From positions 2,105,001 to 2,169,000 of the forward strand of contig NZ_QUQO01000001.1 of NCBI RefSeq assembly GCF_003399445.1: a stretch of 64,000 nt of DNA, given 5' to 3'. Numbering within the stretch: position 1 is the stretch's first letter; every line of letters begins with the position of its first letter. The position numbers and the translations under genes are program-made. Of the stretch, positions 23,821 through 32,877 are shown one piece after another. Source of the DNA: Parvularcula marina. GTDB lineage: Bacteria; Pseudomonadota; Alphaproteobacteria; Caulobacterales; Parvularculaceae. The notes beneath the pieces were generated by a model. That model ran no database searches. It was given only the letters and a program-made list of their open reading frames with translations, and was not told the DNA's origin.

Positions 23821-25281
23821 TTAGCGCGTCCAGAACCATGGCGTCAGCATCACGAGGACGGTCAGCAATTCTAGCCGGCCGATCAGCATAGTGATGCTCA
23901 TGACCCATTTGGCGGCATCCGGCAGGCTGGCGAAATTTGATGCCGGACCGACCGTGGGCCCCAGTCCCGGGCCGACATTGGCAATTGATGTGCCGGCAGC
24001 CGAGAGGGCAGTGATCATATCTAGCCCCATGGTGGACAGGATGACGGCGGACGTCGCGAAAATCGCAAAGTAGATGAAAAAGAAGCTCAGCACCGAGAGG
24101 AAAACGTCATCGGTGATAATGCGGCCATTGAATCTGGCAACGGTTGCCCGGTGCGGGTGGGCCAATCGCCGGACATGAAGCGCCAGGGCCTCGAAGGCGA
24201 CCTGCACCCGGAAGACCTTCAGCCCGCAGGAGGTCGAACCAGAACATCCGCCGACGAACGGGATAATGAAGAAGAACCCGGCGGCAAACGCGCCCCACAA
24301 CATGTAATCGGCAGAAGCATAGCCCGTCCCGGTCATGAGTGAGACGACGTTGAAGATGGCAAGACGGAAGGCCTGGAACGGTTCCAGTCCAAAATCATGG
24401 GCAATTCTAAGGCCGATGATGAGGGTACCTGCTGCGATGACGAGGAGGAAGAGCTTGACCTCGCTGTCTTTTGTCAGCCTCCCGACTTTCCCGCGCAGCA
24501 GAAGCAGATACAGCGTAAAGGGCAGAGCCCCGATAATCATGAAGACTGTCGCTACGAGGTCGACGGGATAGCGGATGGAGGGGTCGGTCAGGAAATAGCC
24601 AAAGCTTGCGTCCTTGGTCGAAAAGCCGCCGGTTGCAATCGTTGTCATGGCATGATTGATCGCATCAAACCCGGTCATGCCGCAGAATTTATAAGCAGCA
24701 AAACACAAGAAGGTCAGGAAGACATAGAGGATCGTGATGGCGCTCGCGATCTGCCCGGTGCCGGGCAAGATTTTCTCGGAGGGTTCAGAGGCCTCCATGC
24801 GGAAGAGCTGCAGACCACCGACGGCCAGAAACGGCATCAGGGCGGTCGCCATGACGACAACGCCGACACCGCCGAGCCATTGCAGGATTGAACGCCACAA
24901 AAGGAAACCAGGTGGTGCATTATCAAGGCCGGATACGACCGTGCTGCCCGTTGTCGTCAGCCCCGACATCGATTCGAAAAATGCATCGGTGACCGAAAGG
25001 TCCTTACTGCCGAGGATGAAGGGGAGAGTGCCTGCGATCGCGATCGCAAGCCAGATCATCGTGACGGTCAAAAAGCTTTGCCTTGTCGTCAGCCCTTCGA
25101 TCTTGCCCCAGCACGCCGTGGCCAGGCCCGTCCCGCACGTCCCGCAAACCAGCGCGGCCGTGCCAAAGGCGCGCCAGTCTCCATGCCCGGCGATCAAATC
25201 GGCGAGCAATGGAAACAGCATCAACCCCCCTGTCATGCAGATGAAGAGGCCGACAATGAAAAGGACCGGGCGGAATTCCAT
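23821..25281 (-). CDS. trkH: Trk-type potassium uptake protein TrkH
   Basis: 486-residue K+ channel-like transporter with the four-fold pore loop arrangement. Selectivity regions are visible as FFESMSGLTTTGSTV, MTTIATGGFSTKDASFG, VVSLMTGTGYASADY and ALSAAGTSIANVGPG. About ten hydrophobic segments are present. It forms the inner-membrane pore and works with the NAD-binding regulator TrkA, which is not in the window. Convergent with phoB. Confidence 0.95.
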   Translation of the reverse strand: MEFRPVLFIVGLFICMTGGLMLFPLLADLIAGHGDWRAFGTAALVCGTCGTGLATACWGKIEGLTTRQSFLTVTMIWLAIAIAGTLPFILGSKDLSVTDAFFESMSGLTTTGSTVVSGLDNAPPGFLLWRSILQWLGGVGVVVMATALMPFLAVGGLQLFRMEASEPSEKILPGTGQIASAITILYVFLTFLCFAAYKFCGMTGFDAINHAMTTIATGGFSTKDASFGYFLTDPSIRYPVDLVATVFMIIGALPFTLYLLLLRGKVGRLTKDSEVKLFLLVIAAGTLIIGLRIAHDFGLEPFQAFRLAIFNVVSLMTGTGYASADYMLWGAFAAGFFFIIPFVGGCSGSTSCGLKVFRVQVAFEALALHVRRLAHPHRATVARFNGRIITDDVFLSVLSFFFIYFAIFATSAVILSTMGLDMITALSAAGTSIANVGPGLGPTVGPASNFASLPDAAKWVMSITMLIGRLELLTVLVMLTPWFWTR

Positions 25282-25325
25282 TCTTCTCTCGGGCAGCTAC
25301 CAGCGCCGCTGGGGGAGGGTGTCCG

Positions 25326-25730
25326 TCAATTCGGGCGCTGACGGCAATGGGGGCTATCGAGGGAGAAGGCGGGGATGCCCGCCATGAAATGCTCACCGCC
25401 CGCGGTCAGCATGCCGTAATGGCCGACCATCAGGCCTGAGGGCGTCTCGAGCGGACAGCCCGAGACATATTCATAGACATCGCCAGGCGCGAGAACCGGC
25501 TGCTCGCCGACCACCCCGTCACCATCGACGGTGAAGGTGCGCCCGCTGGAATCAGTGATCTGCCAGTGCCGGTCGCACAGCCGCACGACCGTGTCGGAAT
25601 CATTGTCGATCCGCACCCGATAGGCCCAGACATAATGGCTTTCAGACGGCTCGGATTCTTCTTCCAGATAATCCGGCTCGACGGTGACGCGGATACCGCG
25701 CGTCACTTCCTCATAAAGGGGCGTCTCCAT
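25326..25730 (-). CDS. apaG: ApaG family protein
   Basis: 134-residue ApaG/DUF525 immunoglobulin-like protein. The family blocks [46 protein letters not shown] and [11 protein letters not shown] are clear. Its biochemical role is unsettled; links to cobalt/magnesium resistance and Ap4A metabolism come from enterobacteria. ATG 25730 is the only suitable start. It is transcribed in the same direction as trkH, 45 bp upstream of the trkH start. Confidence 0.92.
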   Translation of the reverse strand: METPLYEEVTRGIRVTVEPDYLEEESEPSESHYVWAYRVRIDNDSDTVVRLCDRHWQITDSSGRTFTVDGDGVVGEQPVLAPGDVYEYVSGCPLETPSGLMVGHYGMLTAGGEHFMAGIPAFSLDSPHCRQRPN

Positions 25731-25887
25731 GGAGACCTCACTTACACTTTGCCCAACGCATTCGCCCTTGCCCGGCGAAGGGGGCGGTTTACGCCTCCGG
25801 GCGCGTCACGCAAAGCCTTTCCTCCAGTTGCGTCTTGCTCTTGGCAGAGGGGGCCAGTACCCCGTCTGACACTGAGAAAGAGGACCT

Positions 25888-26970
25888 ATGACCGCGTCTA
25901 CCAACGGTATTTTTCAGGCAGATGACATTCGCGCCGCGATTGGCAGCGGCGTGATCGGCCTTGGCGCCGAGGCGGGAGCGGCCCAGATCCAGCCGGCCAG
26001 CCTCGACCTGACTCTCGGCGCGAAGGCATGGCGCGTTCGCGCGGCATTCCTGCCAGGCCGGGAGAAAACGGTCGAAGGGCGCCTTGAAGAAGGGCTTGGC
26101 CTGCATGAGCTGGACCTGACCGAAGGGGCCGTCCTTGAGAAGGGCTGCGTCTATCTCGTCAAGCTGCGCGAAAGCCTGACCCTGCCTTTCGGTGTCTTTG
26201 CGCGGGCCAATCCGAAAAGCTCGACCGGCCGGATCGATGTCTTTGTCCGCCTCGTGACGGATATGGGCACTTCTTATGAGACCGTTCCTGCTGGTTATGA
26301 TGGCCCGCTTTATGCGGAGATCAGCCCCCGGACGTTCTCGATACTTGTGCGGGAGGGCTCCAGCCTCAACCAATTGCGCATCCGGCGCGGACAAAGCGCG
26401 CTCAGTGATGATGAGCTCTCGGCCCTGCATGTCGCCGATCCGCTCGTGACGGGAGTGGCCGATATCGAAGGGGGTTTGCGCGTCTCGGTCGATCTGGGCG
26501 GCAGTCTGGGCGGCATCATCGGCTACCGCGCGCGGCGGCACACAGGATTGATTGATATCGATAAGGTCGGCGCGCTGGCGCCCGATGATTATTTCGAGCC
26601 GATCCCCCGGCCCACCAATGGGTTTCTCATTCTGGACCCGGATGAATTTTATATTCTTGCGAGCCGTGAAGAGCTGCGTATGCCGCGCGACCTGGCTGCC
26701 GAGATGGTGCCGATCGATACCGACCTTGGAGCCTTCCGGGTGCATTATGCGGGCTTCTTTGACCCGGGCTTTGGGCTCGAGGCGCCGAGCCGCGCTGTCC
26801 TTGAGGTTCGCGGCTATGATGCGCCTTTCGTGCTGGAGCATGGCCAGACCGTGGCCCGGCTTTCCTTCGAGCGGCTGTCGGGCGAGCCTGCGCTTGCTTA
26901 TGGGGCGGGCATGAAATCGAACTATCAAGGCCAGGGCCTCCGGCTCTCCAAGCATTTCAATATGGGGTGA
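25888..26970 (+). CDS. dcd: 2'-deoxycytidine 5'-triphosphate deaminase, long alphaproteobacterial form
   Basis: 360-residue protein of the DCD family, about twice the length of the usual 190-residue enzyme. It appears to be two dUTPase-like folds in tandem: QIQPASLDLTLGAKAWRVRA and FARANPKSSTGRIDVFVRLV in the N-terminal half, and EFYILASREELRMPRDLAAE and SRAVLEVRGYDAPFVLEHGQ in the second. The PKSSTGR motif matches the catalytic Arg region of dCTP deaminases. It supplies dUTP for dTMP synthesis. It is followed directly by pdeM. Confidence 0.88.
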   Translation: MTASTNGIFQADDIRAAIGSGVIGLGAEAGAAQIQPASLDLTLGAKAWRVRAAFLPGREKTVEGRLEEGLGLHELDLTEGAVLEKGCVYLVKLRESLTLPFGVFARANPKSSTGRIDVFVRLVTDMGTSYETVPAGYDGPLYAEISPRTFSILVREGSSLNQLRIRRGQSALSDDELSALHVADPLVTGVADIEGGLRVSVDLGGSLGGIIGYRARRHTGLIDIDKVGALAPDDYFEPIPRPTNGFLILDPDEFYILASREELRMPRDLAAEMVPIDTDLGAFRVHYAGFFDPGFGLEAPSRAVLEVRGYDAPFVLEHGQTVARLSFERLSGEPALAYGAGMKSNYQGQGLRLSKHFNMG

Positions 26971-27032
26971 GGGCGGTGTTCGGGAAAACTCGTCATTCCC
27001 AAGCCCCCGCGCGCCGCATAGCCTTTGCCTCC

Positions 27033-27770
27033 ATGCCGACACGATCCAATCAATGGCCCGGCGCCTGTCATTGGCGCCTCTCCGGCACCGATGTGTGGCT
27101 CGACGCGTCGGGCGCGATGTTCGTGCCTGCCGCCAGCCTGCTTGTCGTCTCGGACCTGCATTTCGAAAAGGGCTCACATTACGCCGAACGCGGACAGATG
27201 ATCCCGCCCTATGACACTCGCGCGACTTTAAAGGCGGTCGAAGCGGCGATCCGAAAATACCGCCCCCGGACGGTTCTGTCGCTCGGCGATACCTTCCATG
27301 ATGGCAGGGCAGAGGCCCGCATGATGGCCGAGGACCGACAGAAGCTGATCGCGCTTTGTGAAGCGCAGGACTGGATCTTCGTTCTCGGCAATCACGACCC
27401 TCTGCCGCCAAAAGCGTTCAGAGGGAGGGCGGTAGAAGAGATCAGTGCCGGGGGCCTGCACTTTACCCATGAACCCGAAGGGGCGGGCTGGCATGTCGCC
27501 GGGCACCTTCACCCTTGTGCGCTGGCGGTCAGTGAGGGGCGCGGCTTCCGGCGGAGCTGTTTCATCTCCGACGGCACACGGATGATCCTGCCCTCAATGG
27601 GCGCCTATACGGGCGGGCTCAATGTGCTGGATGAGGCTTTTGCGCCAGCATTCCCGGACGGTTTTGATGTCTTCCTGCGCAGTGGGCCACGTGTTTTCCG
27701 CGTGCCGGTCTCATCGCTGCGGGCTGATAACCAGCCGGTACGCGGCTGGCGCCTTGGCGCGCGGGCCTAA
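27033..27770 (+). CDS. pdeM: PdeM-like metallophosphoesterase (ligase-associated endonuclease type)
   Basis: 245 residues of a calcineurin-like phosphoesterase: metal motifs VSDLHFEKGSHYAERG, LGDTFHDG, LGNHDP and the late GHLHPCAL. The first motif with its ERG extension is the signature of the DNA-damage endonuclease PdeM, usually encoded beside an ATP-dependent DNA ligase, a helicase and an exonuclease; none is here. ATG 27033 fits homologues (about 25 residues before the fold), though no good ribosome site is seen. GTG 26967, overlapping the dcd stop, is an alternative that adds 22 residues. Confidence 0.85.
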   Translation: MPTRSNQWPGACHWRLSGTDVWLDASGAMFVPAASLLVVSDLHFEKGSHYAERGQMIPPYDTRATLKAVEAAIRKYRPRTVLSLGDTFHDGRAEARMMAEDRQKLIALCEAQDWIFVLGNHDPLPPKAFRGRAVEEISAGGLHFTHEPEGAGWHVAGHLHPCALAVSEGRGFRRSCFISDGTRMILPSMGAYTGGLNVLDEAFAPAFPDGFDVFLRSGPRVFRVPVSSLRADNQPVRGWRLGARA

Positions 27771-28261
27771 AAGCGGGTCAGACCCAAAATCGTCAGTAAG
27801 AGGAAGCCTGTGGTGGCGAGCGTCAGCCGCATTCGCAATCCGCGATACCATGGCGACCATTCATTGCGTGCGAGCAGCTCGGTCGTCAGCAGAAAGAGGA
27901 ATGCGACGAGGAGGATACCGAACCGCACGGTTGATCCCATGCCAAGGCCGGGCAGCAACTGGTTGGGCACCACCGCCGCCCAGCCGAGCAGCAGCGGGAA
28001 GGCGGTAAAGATCAGCCGGTCCGGTCGCCAGTCACGGATCGCGACGCCCCATCTTGCGCCGCCAAGGAATGACACGACGATCGCGCCATAAATCAGCACC
28101 CAGCCGATAAAGCTCATCGCCAGTTCATAGGTAAAGAGCCCCGGCGTCATCCAGATCAGGATCGCGGCAAGGGCAAAGGGGATCAGGCTGGCATAGCCAA
28201 ACTGCATGGCCCGCAATTGCGTGCTTGAGGGGCGGTCAAGATCGGTCCCAACGATGCGCAT
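27767..28261 (-). CDS. DUF3429 family membrane protein
   Basis: 164 residues with about five hydrophobic helices. The family pattern is seen in FGYASLIPFALAAILIW, the loop YGAIVVSFLGGARWGVAI and LLLGWAAVVPNQLL. Function unknown. It overlaps the convergent pdeM end by 4 bp and lies 48 bp upstream of the gloB stop on the same strand. Confidence 0.85.
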   Translation of the reverse strand: MRIVGTDLDRPSSTQLRAMQFGYASLIPFALAAILIWMTPGLFTYELAMSFIGWVLIYGAIVVSFLGGARWGVAIRDWRPDRLIFTAFPLLLGWAAVVPNQLLPGLGMGSTVRFGILLVAFLFLLTTELLARNEWSPWYRGLRMRLTLATTGFLLLTILGLTRF

Positions 28262-28308
28262 GCCTCATCCTCTCTCCTGCCGGAGAGCTTAACAGATTTG
28301 GCGTGAGA

Positions 28309-29097
28309 CTAGAAACTGTCCTTGCGGCGGCGGATCTCAGCGAAGACCTCCGCCGGGGCAGCCTCCCCCATGCCGATGGCCGCCTGCATCGAGGGGGCAT
28401 CAGCGCGAAGGAAGGGGTTGGTCTCAAGCTCTGTCGCAAGCGTCATCGGCACGGTTGGCTCGCCTTTCTCCCGCAAGGTCTTCACTTCGCCGATCCGGGC
28501 GGCAAGCGCTGCATTCTCCTCGCCGAGGCTGTCGGCAAAGGTGGCATTGGCGGCAGTATATTCATGCGCGCAGTAAAGCGTCATGTCCGCCGGCAGGGCT
28601 TTGAGTTTGGAAAGCGAGGCCCACATTTGCTCAGGACTGCCTTCAAAGAGGCGCCCGCAGCCCAAGCTGAAGAGCGTGTCGCCGACAAAGCCGACATGCC
28701 CTTCGTCAAAAAGATAGCAGATATGCCCCATCGTATGGCCGGGCGTGTCGATCACGCGGAAAATGACATCGCCAAGCGCCACCTCATCGCCGTCGCAGAC
28801 GGCGCGGTCACGGCCCGGAATACGGTCGCCTTCGCCTGACGGGCCTATGATCTGGGCGCCAAAGCGGGTTTTGAGGGCCTCATTCCCGCCTGTGTGATCG
28901 AAATGCCAGTGCGTGTTGAGGATCAAATCGAGCCCCCAGCCCTGTCGGTCGAGTTCCGCCGCGATGGCGTCGGCATCGGGCGTGTCGACACAGGCGGTTT
29001 TTCCCGATCCCTCCTCGCGCAGCAGGAATCCATAATTATCTTTGAGGCAAGGAAATTGGACGACGGTGAGCGGGCCGTATGTGCGTTTCATGATCAT
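28309..29097 (-). CDS. gloB: Hydroxyacylglutathione hydrolase (glyoxalase II)
   Basis: About 262 residues from ATG 29097 (ATG 29091 is equally good). Metallo-beta-lactamase fold with the metal motif THWHFDHTGG, later metal His in DTPGHTMGHICY and Asp in FVGDTLFSLGCGRLFEG, plus the glutathione-binding C-terminal domain (YCAHEYTAANATFA). It hydrolyses S-D-lactoylglutathione to D-lactate and glutathione. Divergent from the methyltransferase gene; in-frame ATG 29154 would run into that gene's promoter region. Confidence 0.94.
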   Translation of the reverse strand: MIMKRTYGPLTVVQFPCLKDNYGFLLREEGSGKTACVDTPDADAIAAELDRQGWGLDLILNTHWHFDHTGGNEALKTRFGAQIIGPSGEGDRIPGRDRAVCDGDEVALGDVIFRVIDTPGHTMGHICYLFDEGHVGFVGDTLFSLGCGRLFEGSPEQMWASLSKLKALPADMTLYCAHEYTAANATFADSLGEENAALAARIGEVKTLREKGEPTVPMTLATELETNPFLRADAPSMQAAIGMGEAAPAEVFAEIRRRKDSF

Positions 29098-29166
29098 GGT
29101 TTGTGATATGGGCGCGAAAAGCGCAATGTCGCGCCGAATTCGCACCGCCGACAAAGGAGATCAGGT

Positions 29167-29937
29167 TTGCGGGTGGCCGTTTCGGAACTCGAAGGGTTCT
29201 ACGCCAGCGCCATGGGCGCCGTGGCGCAAGAGGCCCTGTCGACGAAACTGACCCAAGCCTGGGGCACGGCGGAGCATTTGCGAGTAGCGGGCTTTGGCTA
29301 CACCCAGCCTTATCTCGGGGTTTTCACCGGGGCCGAGCGCATGGTTGCGATGAGCCCCGCCGGGGCCGGTATCCGCGCGGGCGGCGATGTCCCCGCAGCG
29401 CTGGTCAGCGAATGCGCCTGGCCCTTGCCCGATGCCTCGATCGACCGGCTCCTGATCCTTCACGGCATGGAGGAAAGCGCCGATGCCCGCCGCCTGTTGC
29501 GCGAGGCATGGCGGGTTCTGGCCGATGACGGGCTGATGATCATCGCGGTCGCCAACCGCCGCGGGCCGTGGGCGATGGTTGAGACCAGCCCCTTTGCCGC
29601 TGGCCAGCCCTATTCGCGGCGCCAGCTCGATGATGCACTGAAAGCCGCCATGTTCGGGCCGACCGCCCATGCAACGGCGCTGCATTTCCCGCCGATCAGG
29701 AACAAGGCGCTGCTCCGGCTCGCCCCGACATGGGAGCGGCTGGGCGCGACGATTGAGGATTGGCGCCTGCCGCCGATCTTCCCCAATCTCGCGGGCGTCA
29801 ATCTGGTTGAGGCCCGTAAGGTCAGTGCCCTGCCGATTTCGGGCAGCAAGGCGGAGGTCTTCCGACCCGGCCTGTTGATGCCGGGGCGCCTCGGGAAGGC
29901 AAGCCCTGCCAATCGCGTGAAGAAAGTCAGAAAGTGA
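29167..29937 (+). CDS. SAM-dependent methyltransferase-like protein
   Basis: 256 residues with a class I methyltransferase layout: SAM-binding strand HLRVAGFGYTQPYLGVF, an acidic-loop equivalent, the post-core PLPDASIDRLLILHGMEES and REAWRVLADDGLMIIAVANR. The motif I is atypical (AGFGYT instead of GxGxG). Such proteins sit between gloB and hisC in many alphaproteobacteria. The start is TTG 29167, with a strong AAAGGAG seven bases upstream; GTG 29173 is the alternative. It overlaps hisC by 4 bp. Substrate unknown. Confidence 0.85.
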   Translation: MRVAVSELEGFYASAMGAVAQEALSTKLTQAWGTAEHLRVAGFGYTQPYLGVFTGAERMVAMSPAGAGIRAGGDVPAALVSECAWPLPDASIDRLLILHGMEESADARRLLREAWRVLADDGLMIIAVANRRGPWAMVETSPFAAGQPYSRRQLDDALKAAMFGPTAHATALHFPPIRNKALLRLAPTWERLGATIEDWRLPPIFPNLAGVNLVEARKVSALPISGSKAEVFRPGLLMPGRLGKASPANRVKKVRK

Positions 29938-31046
29938 CAGAAGACAGAATGCCGAAACGGCCGCAGCCTCTCGCCGGGCTCGCCGATATTGCCCCTTACG
30001 TGCCGGGCAAGGCCGAGGCGGGCGGAAAGAAAGTGTGGAAGCTCTCCGCCAATGAGAGCGCGATGGGGCCAAGCCCAAAAGCGGTCGCGGCGGCACAGGA
30101 AGCGGCCGCTTATATTCATATCTACCCTGACGGCGCGGCGCGCGATCTCAAAACGGGGATTTCGGAAGTTGAGGGGCTCGACCCTGCTCGCCTGATCATC
30201 GGGTCGGGATCGGATGAAGTGCTCCAGCTCCTCATCCGAGCTTATGCCGCGCCGGGTGAGGCGATCCTGCAATCAGCGCATGGCTTCTCCTATTACCATG
30301 TTGCGGCGGCGGCTGTCCGGGTGAAGACGATTTTCGTGCCGGAAGTGAATTATCTTGCAGATGTCGATGCGCTCCTCGCCGCAGTCGCGCCGGAGGTACG
30401 GATTGTCTTCATCGCCAATCCGAACAATCCGACCGGCACAGTCCTGATGGCCGATGAGCTGCGCCGTCTGCGGGACGGCCTGCCTGATGAGGTGATGCTC
30501 GTCCTTGATGGCGCCTATGCAGAATACATGATCGATGAGGGCTATAGTGATGGCTGCGATCTCGTTGATGAAGCGATAGAGCGCGGCATGGATAATGTCG
30601 TCATGACCCGGACATTCTCCAAGATTTATGGGCTTGGCGGCGCGCGGGTCGGCTGGGGCTATGGCCCGCCGGAAGTGATCTCGATCCTTGAGCGGATCCG
30701 CCCGCCTTTCAACATCACCGTGCCGTCGCTGAAAGCCGCCGAAGCCGCGATCCGTGATCAGGCTTTCATGACGGAGAACCGCGCCTTCACTTTATCCGAA
30801 CGCGCGCGGCTGAAAGAGGGGATCGAGGCGCTCGGCTTTGCGACCATCCCCAGCCACGCCAATTTCGTGACCTTCGATGCGGGCAGTGCTGATGACGCAA
30901 AAGCAATCCTTGCTCATCTGGAGGCAGACGGCATTCTCATCCGCAGCGCGGCCTCCAGCGGCTTGCCCTCCCATCTGCGCGTGACGGTGGGCCCCGCCGA
31001 AGCGAGCGATGCGTTTCTTGAGAGCCTGAAGGCTTTCGCTGCTTGA
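29934..31046 (+). CDS. hisC: Histidinol-phosphate aminotransferase
   Basis: 370-residue fold-type I PLP enzyme. It shows KLSANESAMGPSPKA at the N-terminus, IANPNNPTGT, DGAYAEY, the PLP-lysine in TRTFSKIYGLGGARVGW and the conserved C-terminal SSGLPSHLRVTVG. It converts imidazole-acetol phosphate to histidinol phosphate and may also serve aromatic amino acids. GTG 29934 overlaps the preceding stop; ATG 29949 is a plausible alternative. No other his genes are in the window. Confidence 0.93.
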   Translation: MTEDRMPKRPQPLAGLADIAPYVPGKAEAGGKKVWKLSANESAMGPSPKAVAAAQEAAAYIHIYPDGAARDLKTGISEVEGLDPARLIIGSGSDEVLQLLIRAYAAPGEAILQSAHGFSYYHVAAAAVRVKTIFVPEVNYLADVDALLAAVAPEVRIVFIANPNNPTGTVLMADELRRLRDGLPDEVMLVLDGAYAEYMIDEGYSDGCDLVDEAIERGMDNVVMTRTFSKIYGLGGARVGWGYGPPEVISILERIRPPFNITVPSLKAAEAAIRDQAFMTENRAFTLSERARLKEGIEALGFATIPSHANFVTFDAGSADDAKAILAHLEADGILIRSAASSGLPSHLRVTVGPAEASDAFLESLKAFAA

Positions 31047-31055
31047 GTAAGTCGG

Positions 31056-31152
31056 CCTCGTCCTTCGAGACGCCGCGTTGCGGCTCCTCAGGATGAGGCC
31101 TCAAAAAAATCCTCATTCTGAGGTGGCCCGCAGGGCCCTCGAAGAACGAGGA
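31056..31152. repeat. REP doublet, family A (head-to-head inverted copies)
   Basis: Left copy 31056-31098 begins CCTCGTCCTTCGAG and ends CTCAGGATGAGG. The right copy 31111-31152 is its inverse, reading CCTCGTTCTTCGAG...CTCAGAATGAGG on the minus strand. The centre of each is a small palindrome that differs but keeps pairing (GCCGC/GCGGC on the left, GGCCC/GGGCC on the right). An A-rich spacer, TCAAAAAAAT, separates them. The type resembles a dispersed palindromic repeat widespread in alphaproteobacteria. It fills the gap between convergent hisC and the DUF2125 gene and could act as a bidirectional terminator. Confidence 0.85.
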
Positions 31153-31159
31153 TTTTCCG

Positions 31160-32113
31160 TTAGCGGACTTTCGGTAGCTCGCCGATTTTTGCGCGAGCAA
31201 TGCCGGAGATATAAAGTGCGCCGCCGCTCATCTCGAAGGGCACGGTCGCCTCGGGTTTGCCGGAGCGATAGGCCTTGAGCACCAGCTCCGCCTGAAGAAG
31301 CTGGTTGGGCTCTGCTATCTCGAAAGTGCGGATCAGCGAGAGGAGCTTTTGCTCATCGCGATAGGTGACATCGAGACGGCCTGCGGGATAGCCCGCCTCA
31401 TCAATGCCGAGTTTGCCATCGAGTTTGATGAGGGTCGGTGGGCCGTCGCGCCCATCGTCAAAGGCGATCTGGGAGGCTTCGATGGTTACCTTGTCGCCCT
31501 GCCCGGGCTCATGGCTGATGAGGAGGTCCACACCGGGGAGGATCGCCTGGCGGTCTGTTTCATCCGTATAGGTGACATTCCGGAAGCTCGCGCCAAGATA
31601 CCATTTATCCGGCTCATCGCTTACCCAATTGGCTTTCAGCGACCCAAGGTCGAGAGACGGCCCGTCGGGGATCTCGACCAGCACGTCATCGCCTTCGGCG
31701 CTGTATTTATCCTCAGCGATCCCGACACGCAGATTGTTCGGCGTCAGGCTGAGATATTCCTCACCGAGAATGATCGCCTGCGGCCCGCGGGGGGCAAGGA
31801 TCAGGGTCTCAAGATCATGCGGCACGGCAATGATGTGGAGGATCTCGCCCGACCAGTCGAAATTGCCGCGCTGCGCCCAGTTGAAATTGTCGATCCGGGC
31901 ACGGAGCGCCATGGGGTAGCCGCGCACCTTGATCCCGTCATAGGTGACGGTGTGCCCGGCCTCGCGCTCATTTTCGATGAACTTGTCGACCTCGTCGCGC
32001 ATGAACCCGGCGCCATAGAACCACAGCGCGGTATAGCCCGCGATCAGCAGCCCGCCGATGACAAGGGGCAGGATCAGGAAAAGCCGGTTGGCGCGGCGCT
32101 CGCTAGTGCTCAT
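31160..32113 (-). CDS. DUF2125 family protein, single membrane anchor
   Basis: 317 residues from ATG 32113 (MSTSERRANR). One N-terminal membrane helix (LFLILPLVIGGLLIAGYTAL) is followed by a large beta-rich periplasmic domain. The opening YDGIKVRGYPMALRARIDN is characteristic of DUF2125. Function unknown; the family resembles envelope proteins of the AsmA-like type only loosely. The start overlaps the plsC end by 11 bp, so it is coupled to plsC-ydcF. An in-frame ATG at 32200 lies inside plsC and is less likely. Confidence 0.88.
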   Translation of the reverse strand: MSTSERRANRLFLILPLVIGGLLIAGYTALWFYGAGFMRDEVDKFIENEREAGHTVTYDGIKVRGYPMALRARIDNFNWAQRGNFDWSGEILHIIAVPHDLETLILAPRGPQAIILGEEYLSLTPNNLRVGIAEDKYSAEGDDVLVEIPDGPSLDLGSLKANWVSDEPDKWYLGASFRNVTYTDETDRQAILPGVDLLISHEPGQGDKVTIEASQIAFDDGRDGPPTLIKLDGKLGIDEAGYPAGRLDVTYRDEQKLLSLIRTFEIAEPNQLLQAELVLKAYRSGKPEATVPFEMSGGALYISGIARAKIGELPKVR

Positions 32114-32873
32114 GGCGGGGCAGTCCTTCGCTGACGGGCGGGTTCGACCCTGCTTGTCCCCTCGGGGCCTCGGCTTCAAGCCGCCGGACGGCATTTTCAA
32201 CGGTCCGCTCCAGCTCCTCGGTCAGCGCCGCGCGGTCGAGCCCTGCAGGCAGGGGAGGGAAGACTTCCATTTTGATCGTGCCGGGGATCTTCTCCGGCCC
32301 CGGCGTCAGCCAGTAGCTGCCCGAATTATGCGCGACCGGCACGACCGGCAGGTTCAGGCTTTTGGCCAGTGCCGCGATGCCCGGCTGATAGGGGGCATGG
32401 CTGCCGGGCGCCGCGCGGGTGCCTTCGGGGAAGATCACTATATGGCTCGCACCGTCTTCCAGCGCCGTCTTTGCCTCGGTCAGCATCGAGCGCAGCGCCT
32501 TGGCGCCGGCATCCCGGTCGACAAAGATGAAGCCGACCGCCTGGCACCACCAGCCGAACATCGGAATGCTCTTCAGCTCTTTTTTCAGGACGATCGCTCC
32601 GCGCGGCAGCTCGACCGTCAGGGCCAGCGTCTCCCACATTGACTGGTGCTTGGCTGCGATGATGGCGGGGCTGGTCGCAAAATGCTCCCGGCCCGTCACT
32701 TCGGAGCGGACCCCGCAGAGCCAGCGCGCGGCGCACAGATTGCTCCGGGCCCAGAGCTTGGCCACCTGCCATGCTGCCGGGCGATAGGCCATGAACGGCA
32801 CGCCCAGTAACCCGATCACTGTGGTCGAGAGGCAGAGAAAGAGGAGATAAGCGTAGGAACGGATAAGACGCAT
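32103..32873 (-). CDS. plsC: 1-acyl-sn-glycerol-3-phosphate acyltransferase
   Basis: 256-residue membrane acyltransferase that makes phosphatidic acid from lysophosphatidic acid. An N-terminal hydrophobic anchor is followed by the catalytic block AAKHQSMWETLAL (His76, with Glu81 in the acidic position of the HX4D/E motif) and the substrate block IFPEGTRAAPG (148-153 FPEGTR). The length is normal for PlsC. Between ydcF and DUF2125 on the same strand, with 4-bp spacing and 11-bp overlap. Confidence 0.94.
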   Translation of the reverse strand: MRLIRSYAYLLFLCLSTTVIGLLGVPFMAYRPAAWQVAKLWARSNLCAARWLCGVRSEVTGREHFATSPAIIAAKHQSMWETLALTVELPRGAIVLKKELKSIPMFGWWCQAVGFIFVDRDAGAKALRSMLTEAKTALEDGASHIVIFPEGTRAAPGSHAPYQPGIAALAKSLNLPVVPVAHNSGSYWLTPGPEKIPGTIKMEVFPPLPAGLDRAALTEELERTVENAVRRLEAEAPRGQAGSNPPVSEGLPRHEH

Positions 32874-32877
32874 GGGC

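Noticed and set aside
25789-27411. 540-residue minus-strand open frame
   Set aside because: It lies opposite the dCTP deaminase and pdeM genes, is rich in Arg/His/Pro as expected for a complement of GC-rich coding sequence, and has no recognisable domain.
29161-30096. 311-residue minus-strand open frame opposite the methyltransferase and hisC
   Set aside because: Low-complexity Arg/Pro composition and no domain; both plus-strand genes are well supported.
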